In this document: one piece after another, positions 24,090 to 31,727 of the stretch | Position numbering within the stretch: the stretch's first letter is position 1 | Layout: the number at the start of each line of letters is the position of its first letter | Assembly: GCA_005778355.1 (NCBI GenBank) | Contig: SXON01000154.1 | Coordinates: 1-40,916 of the forward strand | Direction: 5' to 3' | Length of the DNA stretch: 40,916 nt | Source of the DNA: Pseudomonadota bacterium | GTDB lineage: Bacteria; Myxococcota_A; UBA796; SXON01 | The notes under the pieces: generated by a model | Database searches by the model: none | What the model was told of the DNA's origin: nothing | Seen by the model: the letters and a program-made list of their open reading frames with translations, nothing else | Translations under genes and position numbers: made by a program

Positions 24090-26302
24090 AAAGACTCTTC
24101 GAACCGGTCTGGGCGGGCGGGTGGACGGCTGCGCGCCTCTGCTTCGCGGTGGCGGTCCTCTGGGGACACTGGCCGCGGCTCGCCCGCGTGGAAGACGCCT
24201 ACGCCTGCACCGACATGCTGTTCACGACCGGCCCGTGGCAGCTCGCGAACTACGTGGTTTGGACGCCGACCAGCGCCTACGCGCTCTGGACGGTGGGTCT
24301 CCTCGGCATCATGGGCTTGTTCCTGGGCGGACGCTTCTTCCGCCCCGGGATGTTCCTTTACCTGCTCGGCGCCTGGGCCTTGCTCGGCGAGGAGGCCATC
24401 AACGTCAAGGCGCACGACCGCCTGTCGCTCTGGGTGGCGCTGGGCCTGTGTCTCTCGCCCGCCCACGAGCGCTCGCTCGGCGAGAAGTGGCGCTCGCCGG
24501 TGGCGAGGTACTTCCTGCTCATCGTTTTCGGCTGGCTCTACTGGTCTACCGGCTCGCTGAAGCTCCTCGAGGAGCCCGCCTGGCGCGACGGCACCGCGAT
24601 GCAGTACGCCCTGCTCCATCGTTTCCACGCGGGCGGCCCGCTCGCCCTGTGGCTCAGCAAACAGGCGCTCGCCTGCCGACTGCTCGGCTGGTTCACGGTC
24701 GCCTTCGAGATGTCGTTCCCGCTCCTGGTCCTGTGGCGCCGAAGCAACCCGTGGGTCTTGGCGTGCGGCGCCGCCTTCCACCTCGGTGTGCTCGCCCTGA
24801 TGAACGTGGGGGCCTTCTCGGCCGTGGCGCTGTCGGCCTACCCGGCGCTCTTGCACCCAGAAGTGGCGCGCGGCCTGTGGACCCGCCTGCGTCCGCGCCT
24901 GCCCGTCGCCGCCCTGGCGCTCGTGGGCTGCGCCCCGGCCGAGCCCGAGGGGCCACCCACCTCCCGCGACCTCGTGCTGGTCTACGTCGACACGCTGCGC
25001 GCCGACCGGCTCGGTACCTACGGTCACGACGTGCCCACCTCGCCCACCCTCGATCGGCTGGCGCAGGCGGGGGTGCGCTTCGACGCGGCCTACACCCCGT
25101 CACCGTGGACCTTCAGCGCCACCGCCTCGGTGTTCACCGGTCTGCTCCCGGCTGCGCACGGCGCGAAGATCCCGGGGGACATCAAGAACGAGGCGCGCGC
25201 TCCAGAGATCAACGAGCTCGACCCACGCTTCACCACCCTCGCGGAAGCCGCTGCGGACGCCGGCTTTGCCACCGCGCTCTTCGCGCGCAATGGCTACCTC
25301 GGGCATGGTGTTGACCAGGGTTTCGAACGCGTCGACAACCCCCGGTCGCGACGGGGCAGCGCGACGGTGGCAGCGGCCCTCGACTGGCTCGACGACGTGC
25401 CGCGCGAAAAGCGAGCTTTTCTCGCGGTCCACCTGATGGACAGCCACGTGCCAACGCGACCGAGCAGAGCCGCGAGTGCCGCCATCCCCGGGCTTGCGGG
25501 TCTCGACGACGCTGCGCTCGAGCGCGCCTCCCGGTTCGACCGAGCCCACGGCCGCGCGGTGCGCCCCCCCGACTTCGAGCTCTTCCGTACCCGTCGGCTC
25601 GCGAGCTACGACGCCGCCATTCGCGATGTCGACGCCCATCTCGCGGCGCTCCTCGAGGGCCTCGGCGACCGTCGTCGCGACGCCCTCCTGGTGTTCACCG
25701 CCGATCACGGCGAGGAGTTCTGGGAGCATGCCGACCTCGAGCGGGCGCTGTGGTCCGACCCTCGTCGCATCTGGGGCATGGGCCATGGGCACAGCTTCTT
25801 CGAGGAGCTGATGCGCGTGCCGCTGGTCATCCACCAGGCCGGGGTGATTTCGCCGGCAGTGGTGACGACGCGGGTTTCGACGGTGGGCCTGTTCCCGACC
25901 CTCACCGAGCTTCTGGGCCTGCCGACGCCGAGCGACATCGACGGGGAGAGCTTCGTTTCCCTGCTCCGTGGCGAGCCGGGCGCCGACACCGACGTGGTTT
26001 TCGACGAGGTGTGCTTCGGCCTCGACAAGCAGGGAATGCGTCGCGATGGCCTGAAGCTGATCCGCTCCAAGGGCGAGGCGACGGCGCTCTTCGACCTCGC
26101 CGCCGATCCTGCGGAGACCACGAACGTTGCACAGTCGCGACCTGATGACGTGGCTCGACTGGGCGAGACACTCGACGAGGTCCTCGCCCAGTCCGAGGCG
26201 CGGGGCCGCCGTTGGCGAGGCGACGAGGCGCCGCGCTCGATCGCGCTGGGGGACGAGGAGGTCGAGCACCTGCGGGCGCTCGGGTACCTCGATGGCGACT
26301 GA
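24086..26302 (+). CDS. HTTM-like membrane domain fused to sulfatase/phosphotransferase-family domain
   Basis: A 738-residue fusion. Residues 1-265 form an HTTM (vitamin-K-gamma-carboxylase-like) membrane domain with several helices and the hallmark stretch YWSTGSLKLLEEPAWRDGT (about 152-170). Residues 273-285 (VAALALVGCAPAE) look like a lipoprotein signal and lipobox buried in the chain. Residues 295-738 are an alkaline-phosphatase-superfamily hydrolase: VYVDTLRADR (metal Asp302), FTADHGEEFWEH, GMGHGHSFFEE. The nucleophile segment reads SPWTFSATAS with Thr342 and no Cys of a CxPSR sulfatase motif, closer to phospho-head-group transferases or hydrolases. GTG start overlaps the small membrane gene; the end overlaps the helicase gene by 11 bases. 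Confidence 0.87.
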   Translation: MKRLFEPVWAGGWTAARLCFAVAVLWGHWPRLARVEDAYACTDMLFTTGPWQLANYVVWTPTSAYALWTVGLLGIMGLFLGGRFFRPGMFLYLLGAWALLGEEAINVKAHDRLSLWVALGLCLSPAHERSLGEKWRSPVARYFLLIVFGWLYWSTGSLKLLEEPAWRDGTAMQYALLHRFHAGGPLALWLSKQALACRLLGWFTVAFEMSFPLLVLWRRSNPWVLACGAAFHLGVLALMNVGAFSAVALSAYPALLHPEVARGLWTRLRPRLPVAALALVGCAPAEPEGPPTSRDLVLVYVDTLRADRLGTYGHDVPTSPTLDRLAQAGVRFDAAYTPSPWTFSATASVFTGLLPAAHGAKIPGDIKNEARAPEINELDPRFTTLAEAAADAGFATALFARNGYLGHGVDQGFERVDNPRSRRGSATVAAALDWLDDVPREKRAFLAVHLMDSHVPTRPSRAASAAIPGLAGLDDAALERASRFDRAHGRAVRPPDFELFRTRRLASYDAAIRDVDAHLAALLEGLGDRRRDALLVFTADHGEEFWEHADLERALWSDPRRIWGMGHGHSFFEELMRVPLVIHQAGVISPAVVTTRVSTVGLFPTLTELLGLPTPSDIDGESFVSLLRGEPGADTDVVFDEVCFGLDKQGMRRDGLKLIRSKGEATALFDLAADPAETTNVAQSRPDDVARLGETLDEVLAQSEARGRRWRGDEAPRSIALGDEEVEHLRALGYLDGD

Positions 26303-28640
26303 GGCTCGGCCCGCCACTCGCTTCGCGCTCCCTGCCGCGGAAGCCATGCGCCAGGCGATCCGCAGCGCGGGCGGCATCGAGATTTTCGCGGTGGGCACAC
26401 TCGACGACAAGGGACTGGTCGGCAGCATCGAGGTGCATGCACGGGGCACCACGAGCGAGGTAAACGCGCCCTCGGGACGAGCGCGTGCCGGGCAGGTGGT
26501 GATCCACAACCACCCCTCGGGCGACGTGCGCCCCTCGCCGCCCGACATGCTCCTCGCTGGGCAATTCGGCGAGGACGGCGTGGGCTTCGTCATCGTCGAC
26601 AACGTCGTGAGTCGGGCGCAGTGGGTGGTGGAACCGCACGCCCGCAAGGTGGTGCGGATCGATCGCGACGCGCTGGTGGCGGTCTTCGCCGAGGGCTTGC
26701 CGGCCGCGTACCCAGGGTGGGAGCCACGTCCGGGGCAGGTCGACATGGCGCTGGCGGTGGCCGACGCGCTCGACGACGGCGGAGTGGCGGCCCTGGAGGC
26801 CGGGACCGGGACGGGCAAGTCGCTCGCCTACCTGGTGCCCTCGGTGCTCTGGGCGGTGGCCAACGATCGGCGGGTGGTGGTGGCCACATTTACCCGCACG
26901 CTCCAGGGCCAGCTGGTCGACGACGACCTCCCCGCGCTCGCGCGGGTGCTGCCCCATCGCCACGCCTTGCTCAAGGGGCGGAGCAACTACCTGTGTCGTC
27001 GCCGCCTCCAGCTGGCCATCGACGAGCAGGCAGAAGGCGTCGCGGCGGTGGCGGCCTGGGCGGCGACCTCAGCGACGGGCGACATCTCCACGGCCGGCTT
27101 CGTGCTCGACGAGGAGCTCGCCGACCGCGTGGAGAGCGACGGGAGCCAGACCCTGCGCGCCCGGTGCCCTCACTTCAACAAGTGTTTCTACTACGAGGCG
27201 CGTCGCAAGGCGGCAGCGGCGCACGTGGTGGTGGCGAACCACGCGCTGCTCCTGCGCGACCTCGCGCTCAAGGCCGAGGTGAGCCGCGGCATCCTCCCCG
27301 ACTTCGACCGGGTGATCCTCGACGAGGCTCACCACCTGGAAGACGCCGCCACGTCGGCTGGGGCCTGCCGACTCAGCGCCCTGGCCATCAGCCGCGCCGT
27401 GGCCCCGCTGCTGCCGCGCCGCCGTCGCCCGGGCGCGCTCGACCGCGTGTCCGAGTCCTTTTCGGTGGTCCGGGCCGCGGCACAGTCAGCATCGCAACTG
27501 GCGGTCGAGCTTCGCGACACCGCGGGCGTCGGTTTCGAGGGCCTAGGCGACCACGTGCGGGTGCCCACCCGCGTGCGCGCCGCGCCGCCAGACCCGGAGT
27601 TCTTCCGCGAGCTGGTAGAGGCCCTCCAGAAGGCGGCGGCCGCTCTGGGCGCCGTCCCCACCGCGCTCGGCGACGAGCCGATCCCCGCCGACAAGGCACA
27701 GCCTTTCCTCGACATCGAGCGCGCGCGGCAGCGGCTCGAGGAGCAGGCCAACGCGGCGGGGCAGTTTCTCGTCGAGTCGCCGGAGCGGGTGCGCTTCCTC
27801 GATCCGGGAAAACGCGGTGTGGCCGCCGTGGCCGCTCCGGTCGACATCGCCCCCTTCGTCCGTGCCCACTTGCGCGAGAAGCAGCACGCCACCGTGCTCA
27901 CCAGCGCCACGCTCGCGGTGCGCGATGACCCGGGCGCCTACCTCCGTCGAGTGGGCCTCGAAGGCGCCACGTTCCGCCAGTTTGCCTCACCCTTCGACTA
28001 CGCGAAGCAGGCGGTGCTCGCGCTGCCCCGCGACCTGCCGAGGCCCGAGGAGCCCGGGTTTGTCGAAGAGGCGTCGCGACAGGTGATCGCCGCCATCGAG
28101 GCCTCCCGCGGCGGGGCGTTTGTGCTGTGCACCAGCTACGCCGCGGTCGACGAGCTGGGCTCGAGGGCAGAGGTCGCGCTGGGCTCGCGGCACGCGATCC
28201 TCCGCCAGGGCAAGGGCTCGCGGGAGCGGCTCCTCGAGCGCTTCCGGAACGACGCGGGCAGCGTGCTCTTCGGCACCGATTCCTTCTGGGAGGGCGTGTC
28301 GGTGAAGGGCGACGCGCTGCGCCTTGTGATCATCCCCAAGCTTCCCTTCCGCGTGCCCACCGAGCCGGTGGCCGAGGCGCGACACGAGCGCCTGGCGCAG
28401 GCGGGGCTCGACCCTTTCCGCGCGTGGGCGCTGCCCGAGGCCGTGATCCGTCTGCGCCAGGGTTTCGGGCGACTCGTGCGCACGCAGACGGACCGTGGGG
28501 CGGTGCTCATCCTCGATCGCCGCGTGCACGAGATGTGGTACGGCAAGCTCTTCCTCGCCGCCCTGCCGCCCGCGCGCCGGATCGTCGGACCCTCCCGCCT
28601 GGTGCAGGAACAACTACGCGCATTCTACGCGGGACGCTGA
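26292..28640 (+). CDS. DinG-family helicase with N-terminal RadC-like JAMM domain
   Basis: A 782-residue fusion. Residues about 20-125 carry a RadC/JAMM-like motif: His72-x-His74-Pro-Ser-Gly and then PSPPD with Asp85. From about 140 on it is an XPD/DinG-type superfamily 2 helicase: Walker A EAGTGTGKS (169-177), ATFTRTLQGQL, Walker B DEAHH (344-348), and late motifs such as VLFGTDSFWEGVSVKGD and QGFGRLVRT. The Fe-S region shows Cys235 (NYLC), Cys292 and Cys298 (RCPHFNKC), but the further Cys normally five residues before Cys292 appears to be Thr. DinG unwinds 5' overhangs, R-loops and forks. The ATG at 26292 overlaps the preceding gene and gives the whole JAMM domain. Confidence 0.9.
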   Translation: MATEARPATRFALPAAEAMRQAIRSAGGIEIFAVGTLDDKGLVGSIEVHARGTTSEVNAPSGRARAGQVVIHNHPSGDVRPSPPDMLLAGQFGEDGVGFVIVDNVVSRAQWVVEPHARKVVRIDRDALVAVFAEGLPAAYPGWEPRPGQVDMALAVADALDDGGVAALEAGTGTGKSLAYLVPSVLWAVANDRRVVVATFTRTLQGQLVDDDLPALARVLPHRHALLKGRSNYLCRRRLQLAIDEQAEGVAAVAAWAATSATGDISTAGFVLDEELADRVESDGSQTLRARCPHFNKCFYYEARRKAAAAHVVVANHALLLRDLALKAEVSRGILPDFDRVILDEAHHLEDAATSAGACRLSALAISRAVAPLLPRRRRPGALDRVSESFSVVRAAAQSASQLAVELRDTAGVGFEGLGDHVRVPTRVRAAPPDPEFFRELVEALQKAAAALGAVPTALGDEPIPADKAQPFLDIERARQRLEEQANAAGQFLVESPERVRFLDPGKRGVAAVAAPVDIAPFVRAHLREKQHATVLTSATLAVRDDPGAYLRRVGLEGATFRQFASPFDYAKQAVLALPRDLPRPEEPGFVEEASRQVIAAIEASRGGAFVLCTSYAAVDELGSRAEVALGSRHAILRQGKGSRERLLERFRNDAGSVLFGTDSFWEGVSVKGDALRLVIIPKLPFRVPTEPVAEARHERLAQAGLDPFRAWALPEAVIRLRQGFGRLVRTQTDRGAVLILDRRVHEMWYGKLFLAALPPARRIVGPSRLVQEQLRAFYAGR

Positions 28641-28841
28641 CTAGTCTTCGCCCTCGCCGCCCGCGCTGCTGGCGCCTTCCTTCGGGCGGTTGAGCCGCGC
28701 CCGGATGACCTTGGCGTTTGGATCGGCCACGCCGGGACGATCCATGGGCTTGATCTCGTCCGGCGCCACGGCGGAGTACTCGCCGCTCATCCGGTTCACC
28801 AGGCCCTGGACCTTTTTCTTGAGTGAGTCGCGAAGTCCCAT
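28641..28841 (-). CDS. small basic protein, unknown function
   Basis: A 66-residue protein: a basic amphipathic N-terminus (MGLRDSLKKKVQGLVNRM) followed by a polar, probably flexible remainder with an acidic C-terminal tail (GGEGED). No signal, helix pair or metal motif was recognised. The frame runs to a stop that abuts the stop of the helicase gene on the other strand. The ATG is preceded by AGG and by a TAGCTT hexamer 6 bases upstream. Codon third positions are mostly G or C, supporting a real gene. It could bind nucleic acid or membrane through the N-terminus, but that is only a guess. Confidence 0.6.
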   Translation of the reverse strand: MGLRDSLKKKVQGLVNRMSGEYSAVAPDEIKPMDRPGVADPNAKVIRARLNRPKEGASSAGGEGED

Positions 28842-28847
28842 GACCTG

Positions 28848-28853
28848 AAGCTA
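28848..28853 (-). promoter_or_regulatory. candidate -10 hexamer TAGCTT, leaderless
   Basis: TAGCTT on the minus strand ends 6 bases before the ATG of the 66-residue protein, identical in sequence and spacing to the element before the hydrolase gene at 9614. Confidence 0.4.
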
Positions 28854-28884
28854 GCGCCACGCGCGCATAGGCACAAGCGCGTGG

Positions 28885-28890
28885 TAGAAC
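28885..28890 (+). promoter_or_regulatory. candidate -10 hexamer TAGAAC
   Basis: TAGAAC ends 10 bases before the ATG of the cyclic-nucleotide-binding gene, the same spacing as the TAGACC before trpS. Only GC-rich sequence follows. Confidence 0.28.
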
Positions 28891-28900
28891 GCGGCGCGCC

Positions 28901-29437
28901 ATGAACACCATCACGCTCGAGCAGATCATCACCTTTCTCCTGGAGGCGCCGATGTTCGGCGACCTCGACCCCGCGCAGCTCTCGGAGATCGTGCACATCA
29001 TGCAGGTTCGCCGTGTGCGCGACGGGCAGGCCATCTTCAAGGAGGGCGACCCGGGCGACGCCTGGTACGTGATCTTCGATGGTGCGGCCGACGTCACCAA
29101 GAACGACGAGTCGGGCCCCCCCAAGGCGATTCTCACGCTCGGCCCTCGTGCCTGCTTCGGGGAGATGGCGATTCTCGACCACTCGCCGCGCTCGGCCACC
29201 GTCACCGCGCGCGGCGACTCCACTGTTTTCCGCTTTCCGCGGGCCGATTTCGAAGACCTGCTCGCGGCCGACAACCTGGCCGCGTACAAGCTCGTCTACG
29301 AGATGGCCAAAGTGCTCGCGATGCGCGCGCGGGCCACGACACAGCGGCTCGCCGAGGCGCTGAGTGAACGCGAGAAGCCCCACGTGCTGCGCGCCACTAC
29401 CGAGCAGGTGGTGGAAGGGCAGTCCGTCTCGGAGTGA
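28901..29437 (+). CDS. cyclic nucleotide-binding domain protein
   Basis: A 178-residue protein consisting mainly of one CRP/PKA-regulatory-type cyclic nucleotide-binding domain (about 15-135). The phosphate-binding cassette FGEMAILDHSPRSATVTA (near 87-104) has the Glu that contacts ribose and the Arg that contacts the cyclic phosphate, so ligand binding is expected. There is no helix-turn-helix or kinase attached, so it is probably a sensor subunit acting on another protein; helices about 128-160 (YEMAKVLAMRARATTQRLAEAL) could be a dimer or partner surface. It is followed 16 bases later by the thioredoxin-fold gene. Confidence 0.9.
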   Translation: MNTITLEQIITFLLEAPMFGDLDPAQLSEIVHIMQVRRVRDGQAIFKEGDPGDAWYVIFDGAADVTKNDESGPPKAILTLGPRACFGEMAILDHSPRSATVTARGDSTVFRFPRADFEDLLAADNLAAYKLVYEMAKVLAMRARATTQRLAEALSEREKPHVLRATTEQVVEGQSVSE

Positions 29438-29439
29438 GC

Positions 29440-29445
29440 TAGGTT
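29440..29445 (+). promoter_or_regulatory. candidate -10 hexamer TAGGTT
   Basis: TAGGTT sits in the 16-base gap after the cyclic-nucleotide-binding gene and ends 8 bases before the thioredoxin-fold gene ATG. It suggests an internal promoter with almost no leader. Confidence 0.35.
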
Positions 29446-29453
29446 CGCGCGCT

Positions 29454-30194
29454 ATGCCGCTGCCCAGACTCGTCCGCAATGTCGCCTTGCGCGTGGCCCA
29501 CGTGGTTGCGCGCGACGATCTCTTCGAGAAGCCCGGAGAGCGCCCGCCCTCGGCGCCACTCGAGCCTACCGCCCGGACCCAGCCAAACGTTCTTGCTGGG
29601 GCCACGCTTCGCGCGCCGGTCGTCGCCGGCGACGCCGCCGGGGTGGCCCCCGCGCCCGAGGCGCCCGAAGCGCCGGCCGTGTCCCGTTCCAAGAAGGGTG
29701 GCGCCAAGAAAAAGGCGCGGGTGTCCGAGGGTCCAGCGCGCCCGGTCACCGGCTGCGTCGCCGTCGATCTCGACGGGCTCAAGCGCGCGCTCACGCCCAG
29801 CGGGAAGCCCATCGTGGTCAACCACTGGGCGAGCTGGTGCGATCCCTGCGTCGACGAGCTGCCGCGACTGGTGCGCGCCGCCGCCGGCGTGGCTGACATC
29901 GGCGAGTTCCTCGGCGTGTCCTGGGACCTCTTCGACCACCCAGGCGACGCCGACGAGCGCGCCAGGAAGGTCGGGGCCTTCGCCGACTCGGTGGGGGTGG
30001 GCTACGGTAGCGTGCTCTTCGACGGCGAGCCCAGCCAACTTTTCAAGGCATTGAAGCTCGATAGTGAGCTCATCCCGCAAACGCAGGTGATCGCGCCGGA
30101 CGGCACCGTGGTGTGGAAGAAGAACGGCGTTATCGACCATGACGACGTTTTCCCCTTGATCAAGGCGGTGAAGGCCGCCGCCGGGAAGGCGTAG
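29454..30194 (+). CDS. TlpA-like thioredoxin-fold protein
   Basis: A 246-residue protein. An N-terminal basic amphipathic segment (MPLPRLVRNVALRVAHVVAR) and a long Pro/Ala/Lys-rich low-complexity region (about 30-98) precede a thioredoxin domain. The active site is WASWCDPC with Cys129 and Cys132, followed by ELPRLV; the cis-Pro region is IPQTQVIAPDG. There is no obvious signal peptide or lipobox, so location is uncertain. The TlpA/ResA group reduces disulfides in cytochrome assembly or repairs exported proteins. It is directly followed by the 5'-nucleotidase lipoprotein gene. Confidence 0.88.
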   Translation: MPLPRLVRNVALRVAHVVARDDLFEKPGERPPSAPLEPTARTQPNVLAGATLRAPVVAGDAAGVAPAPEAPEAPAVSRSKKGGAKKKARVSEGPARPVTGCVAVDLDGLKRALTPSGKPIVVNHWASWCDPCVDELPRLVRAAAGVADIGEFLGVSWDLFDHPGDADERARKVGAFADSVGVGYGSVLFDGEPSQLFKALKLDSELIPQTQVIAPDGTVVWKKNGVIDHDDVFPLIKAVKAAAGKA

Positions 30195-31724
30195 ATGCGT
30201 CCCTGGCTGCCGCTGCTCGGCCTCGCGATCTTCGCGGGTTGTCCCAAGAAGGAGCCCGAGCCGCTGTCGCCCCCGGGGCACGTCACCATCCTCCACACCA
30301 ACGACCTTCACGGGCACTACCTCCCGGAGCGCGCCGACTGGCTGCCCGGCGAGCCGGCGATCGGCGGATTTGTTCGCCTCGAGCAGGAGGTGCGCGCCAT
30401 CCGCGAGGCGAAGGGTCGTGAGAACACCTTGTTGGTCGACGGAGGCGACATCCTCACCGGGACGCCGCTCACCGCGCTCGAAGAGGAAGGCGCGCGCGGC
30501 ACCCCGATGCTGCGCTTCATGGAGGCGCTCGGCTACGACGCCTGGGTGGTGGGCAACCACGAGTTCGACCGGGGCCTCGAAAACCTCAAGGTGCTGGCGG
30601 GCAAGTCCACGTTCGTCACCTTGAGCGCCAACCTGCGCGACAAGGCGGGCAAAGAGGCGCTCCTTCCCAACCAGGCGTTCAGCCACGTCTTTGCCGTCAA
30701 CGGCGTTCGCATCGGTGTCATCGGCGCCACGACCGACTCGCTCAGGACGCTGGTGAGTCCCAAGGACTGGGCGCGCATGTCGCCCCTGCCCGTCGCCGAG
30801 GCGGTACGTGCCGAGGCGGCGCGCCTCGACCCCGACACCGACATCCTCGTGGCGCTCACCCACATCGGGGTGGACGACGACAAGAAGCTTGCGGCGGCGG
30901 TGCCCGGTCTCGACCTCATCGTCGGCGGCCACAGCCACACCCCGCTGAAAGAAGCCGCCCGGGTCGGTGACACCTGGATCGTGCAGGCGGGGAGCTACAA
31001 CCGGCAGCTCGGCGTGGCAGAGCTCGACGTGGCCAACGACGCCATCGCCGCTTTCCGCTACGAGTTGCGCGACCTCGTGCCGGCCACCGCCACGGTCGAG
31101 GCGGACCAGTCGGTGGCCGCGATGTCGGCCCACTACCAGAAGAACATCGACACGATCTACGGCGAGGTCTTGGCACGCGCGCCGGCCAAGCTGGAGAAGG
31201 ACTACCACCACGAGAGCGCCCTTGGGCGCTGGATCACCGACGCGCTCCGCACGTCCTCGAACGCCGATCTCGCCTTCTACAACGGCGGTGGATTGCGCAG
31301 CGAGCTCCACGCCGGCGAGGTCACGCGGCGCTCTTTGTTCGAGTGTTTCCCCTTCGAAAACCCGGTCTACACCTTCCCGGTCACCGGCGAGCAACTGGTG
31401 GCGATGTTGCTGCGCAACGCGGCGGCCGACGCCACCGAGTCGCGCGCTTACCTCTCCGTCTCGGGCGCCACGTGGAGCTACCGAATGAACGCCGGCGCGC
31501 CGGAGCTAGTGGCGGTGACCGTCGGGGGGCAGCCGGTCGACCTCGCACGCACCTACACCGCCGCCGCCACGTCGTATATCGTGGACCAATGGGAGAAGTT
31601 CCTCACCGTCCAGCCCGTCGACCCCGCACCGGTGGGTCTGAACGACTTCGAGGCCGCCGTCGCCTACGGCAAGGCCAAGGGCTTCAGTGACGACGGGCAG
31701 CGCCGCGGGGTTCGCATCGAATAA
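30195..31724 (+). CDS. 5'-nucleotidase/UshA-type metallophosphatase lipoprotein
   Basis: A 509-residue lipoprotein (MRPWLPLLGLAIFAGC, Cys16) of the 5'-nucleotidase family, which removes 5'-phosphates from nucleotides outside the cytoplasm. The N-terminal calcineurin-like domain has HTNDLHGH, DGGDILTGTP, GNHEFDRG, LTHIGVDDD and GGHSHTP, which together supply the two-metal site. The C-terminal 5'-nucleotidase domain begins near 320 (SALGRWITDALR, YNGGGLRSEL, FPFENPVYTFPVTGEQL) and should bind the nucleoside. Its ATG follows the upstream TAG with no gap, and GGAAGG upstream serves as a ribosome-binding site. It likely scavenges phosphate and nucleosides. Confidence 0.94.
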   Translation: MRPWLPLLGLAIFAGCPKKEPEPLSPPGHVTILHTNDLHGHYLPERADWLPGEPAIGGFVRLEQEVRAIREAKGRENTLLVDGGDILTGTPLTALEEEGARGTPMLRFMEALGYDAWVVGNHEFDRGLENLKVLAGKSTFVTLSANLRDKAGKEALLPNQAFSHVFAVNGVRIGVIGATTDSLRTLVSPKDWARMSPLPVAEAVRAEAARLDPDTDILVALTHIGVDDDKKLAAAVPGLDLIVGGHSHTPLKEAARVGDTWIVQAGSYNRQLGVAELDVANDAIAAFRYELRDLVPATATVEADQSVAAMSAHYQKNIDTIYGEVLARAPAKLEKDYHHESALGRWITDALRTSSNADLAFYNGGGLRSELHAGEVTRRSLFECFPFENPVYTFPVTGEQLVAMLLRNAAADATESRAYLSVSGATWSYRMNAGAPELVAVTVGGQPVDLARTYTAAATSYIVDQWEKFLTVQPVDPAPVGLNDFEAAVAYGKAKGFSDDGQRRGVRIE

Positions 31725-31727
31725 CAG

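Noticed and set aside
24899..24960. Separate start for the sulfatase domain at the buried lipobox
   Set aside because: No ATG, GTG or TTG stands at a suitable place before the hydrophobic stretch; the frame is continuous from the HTTM domain.
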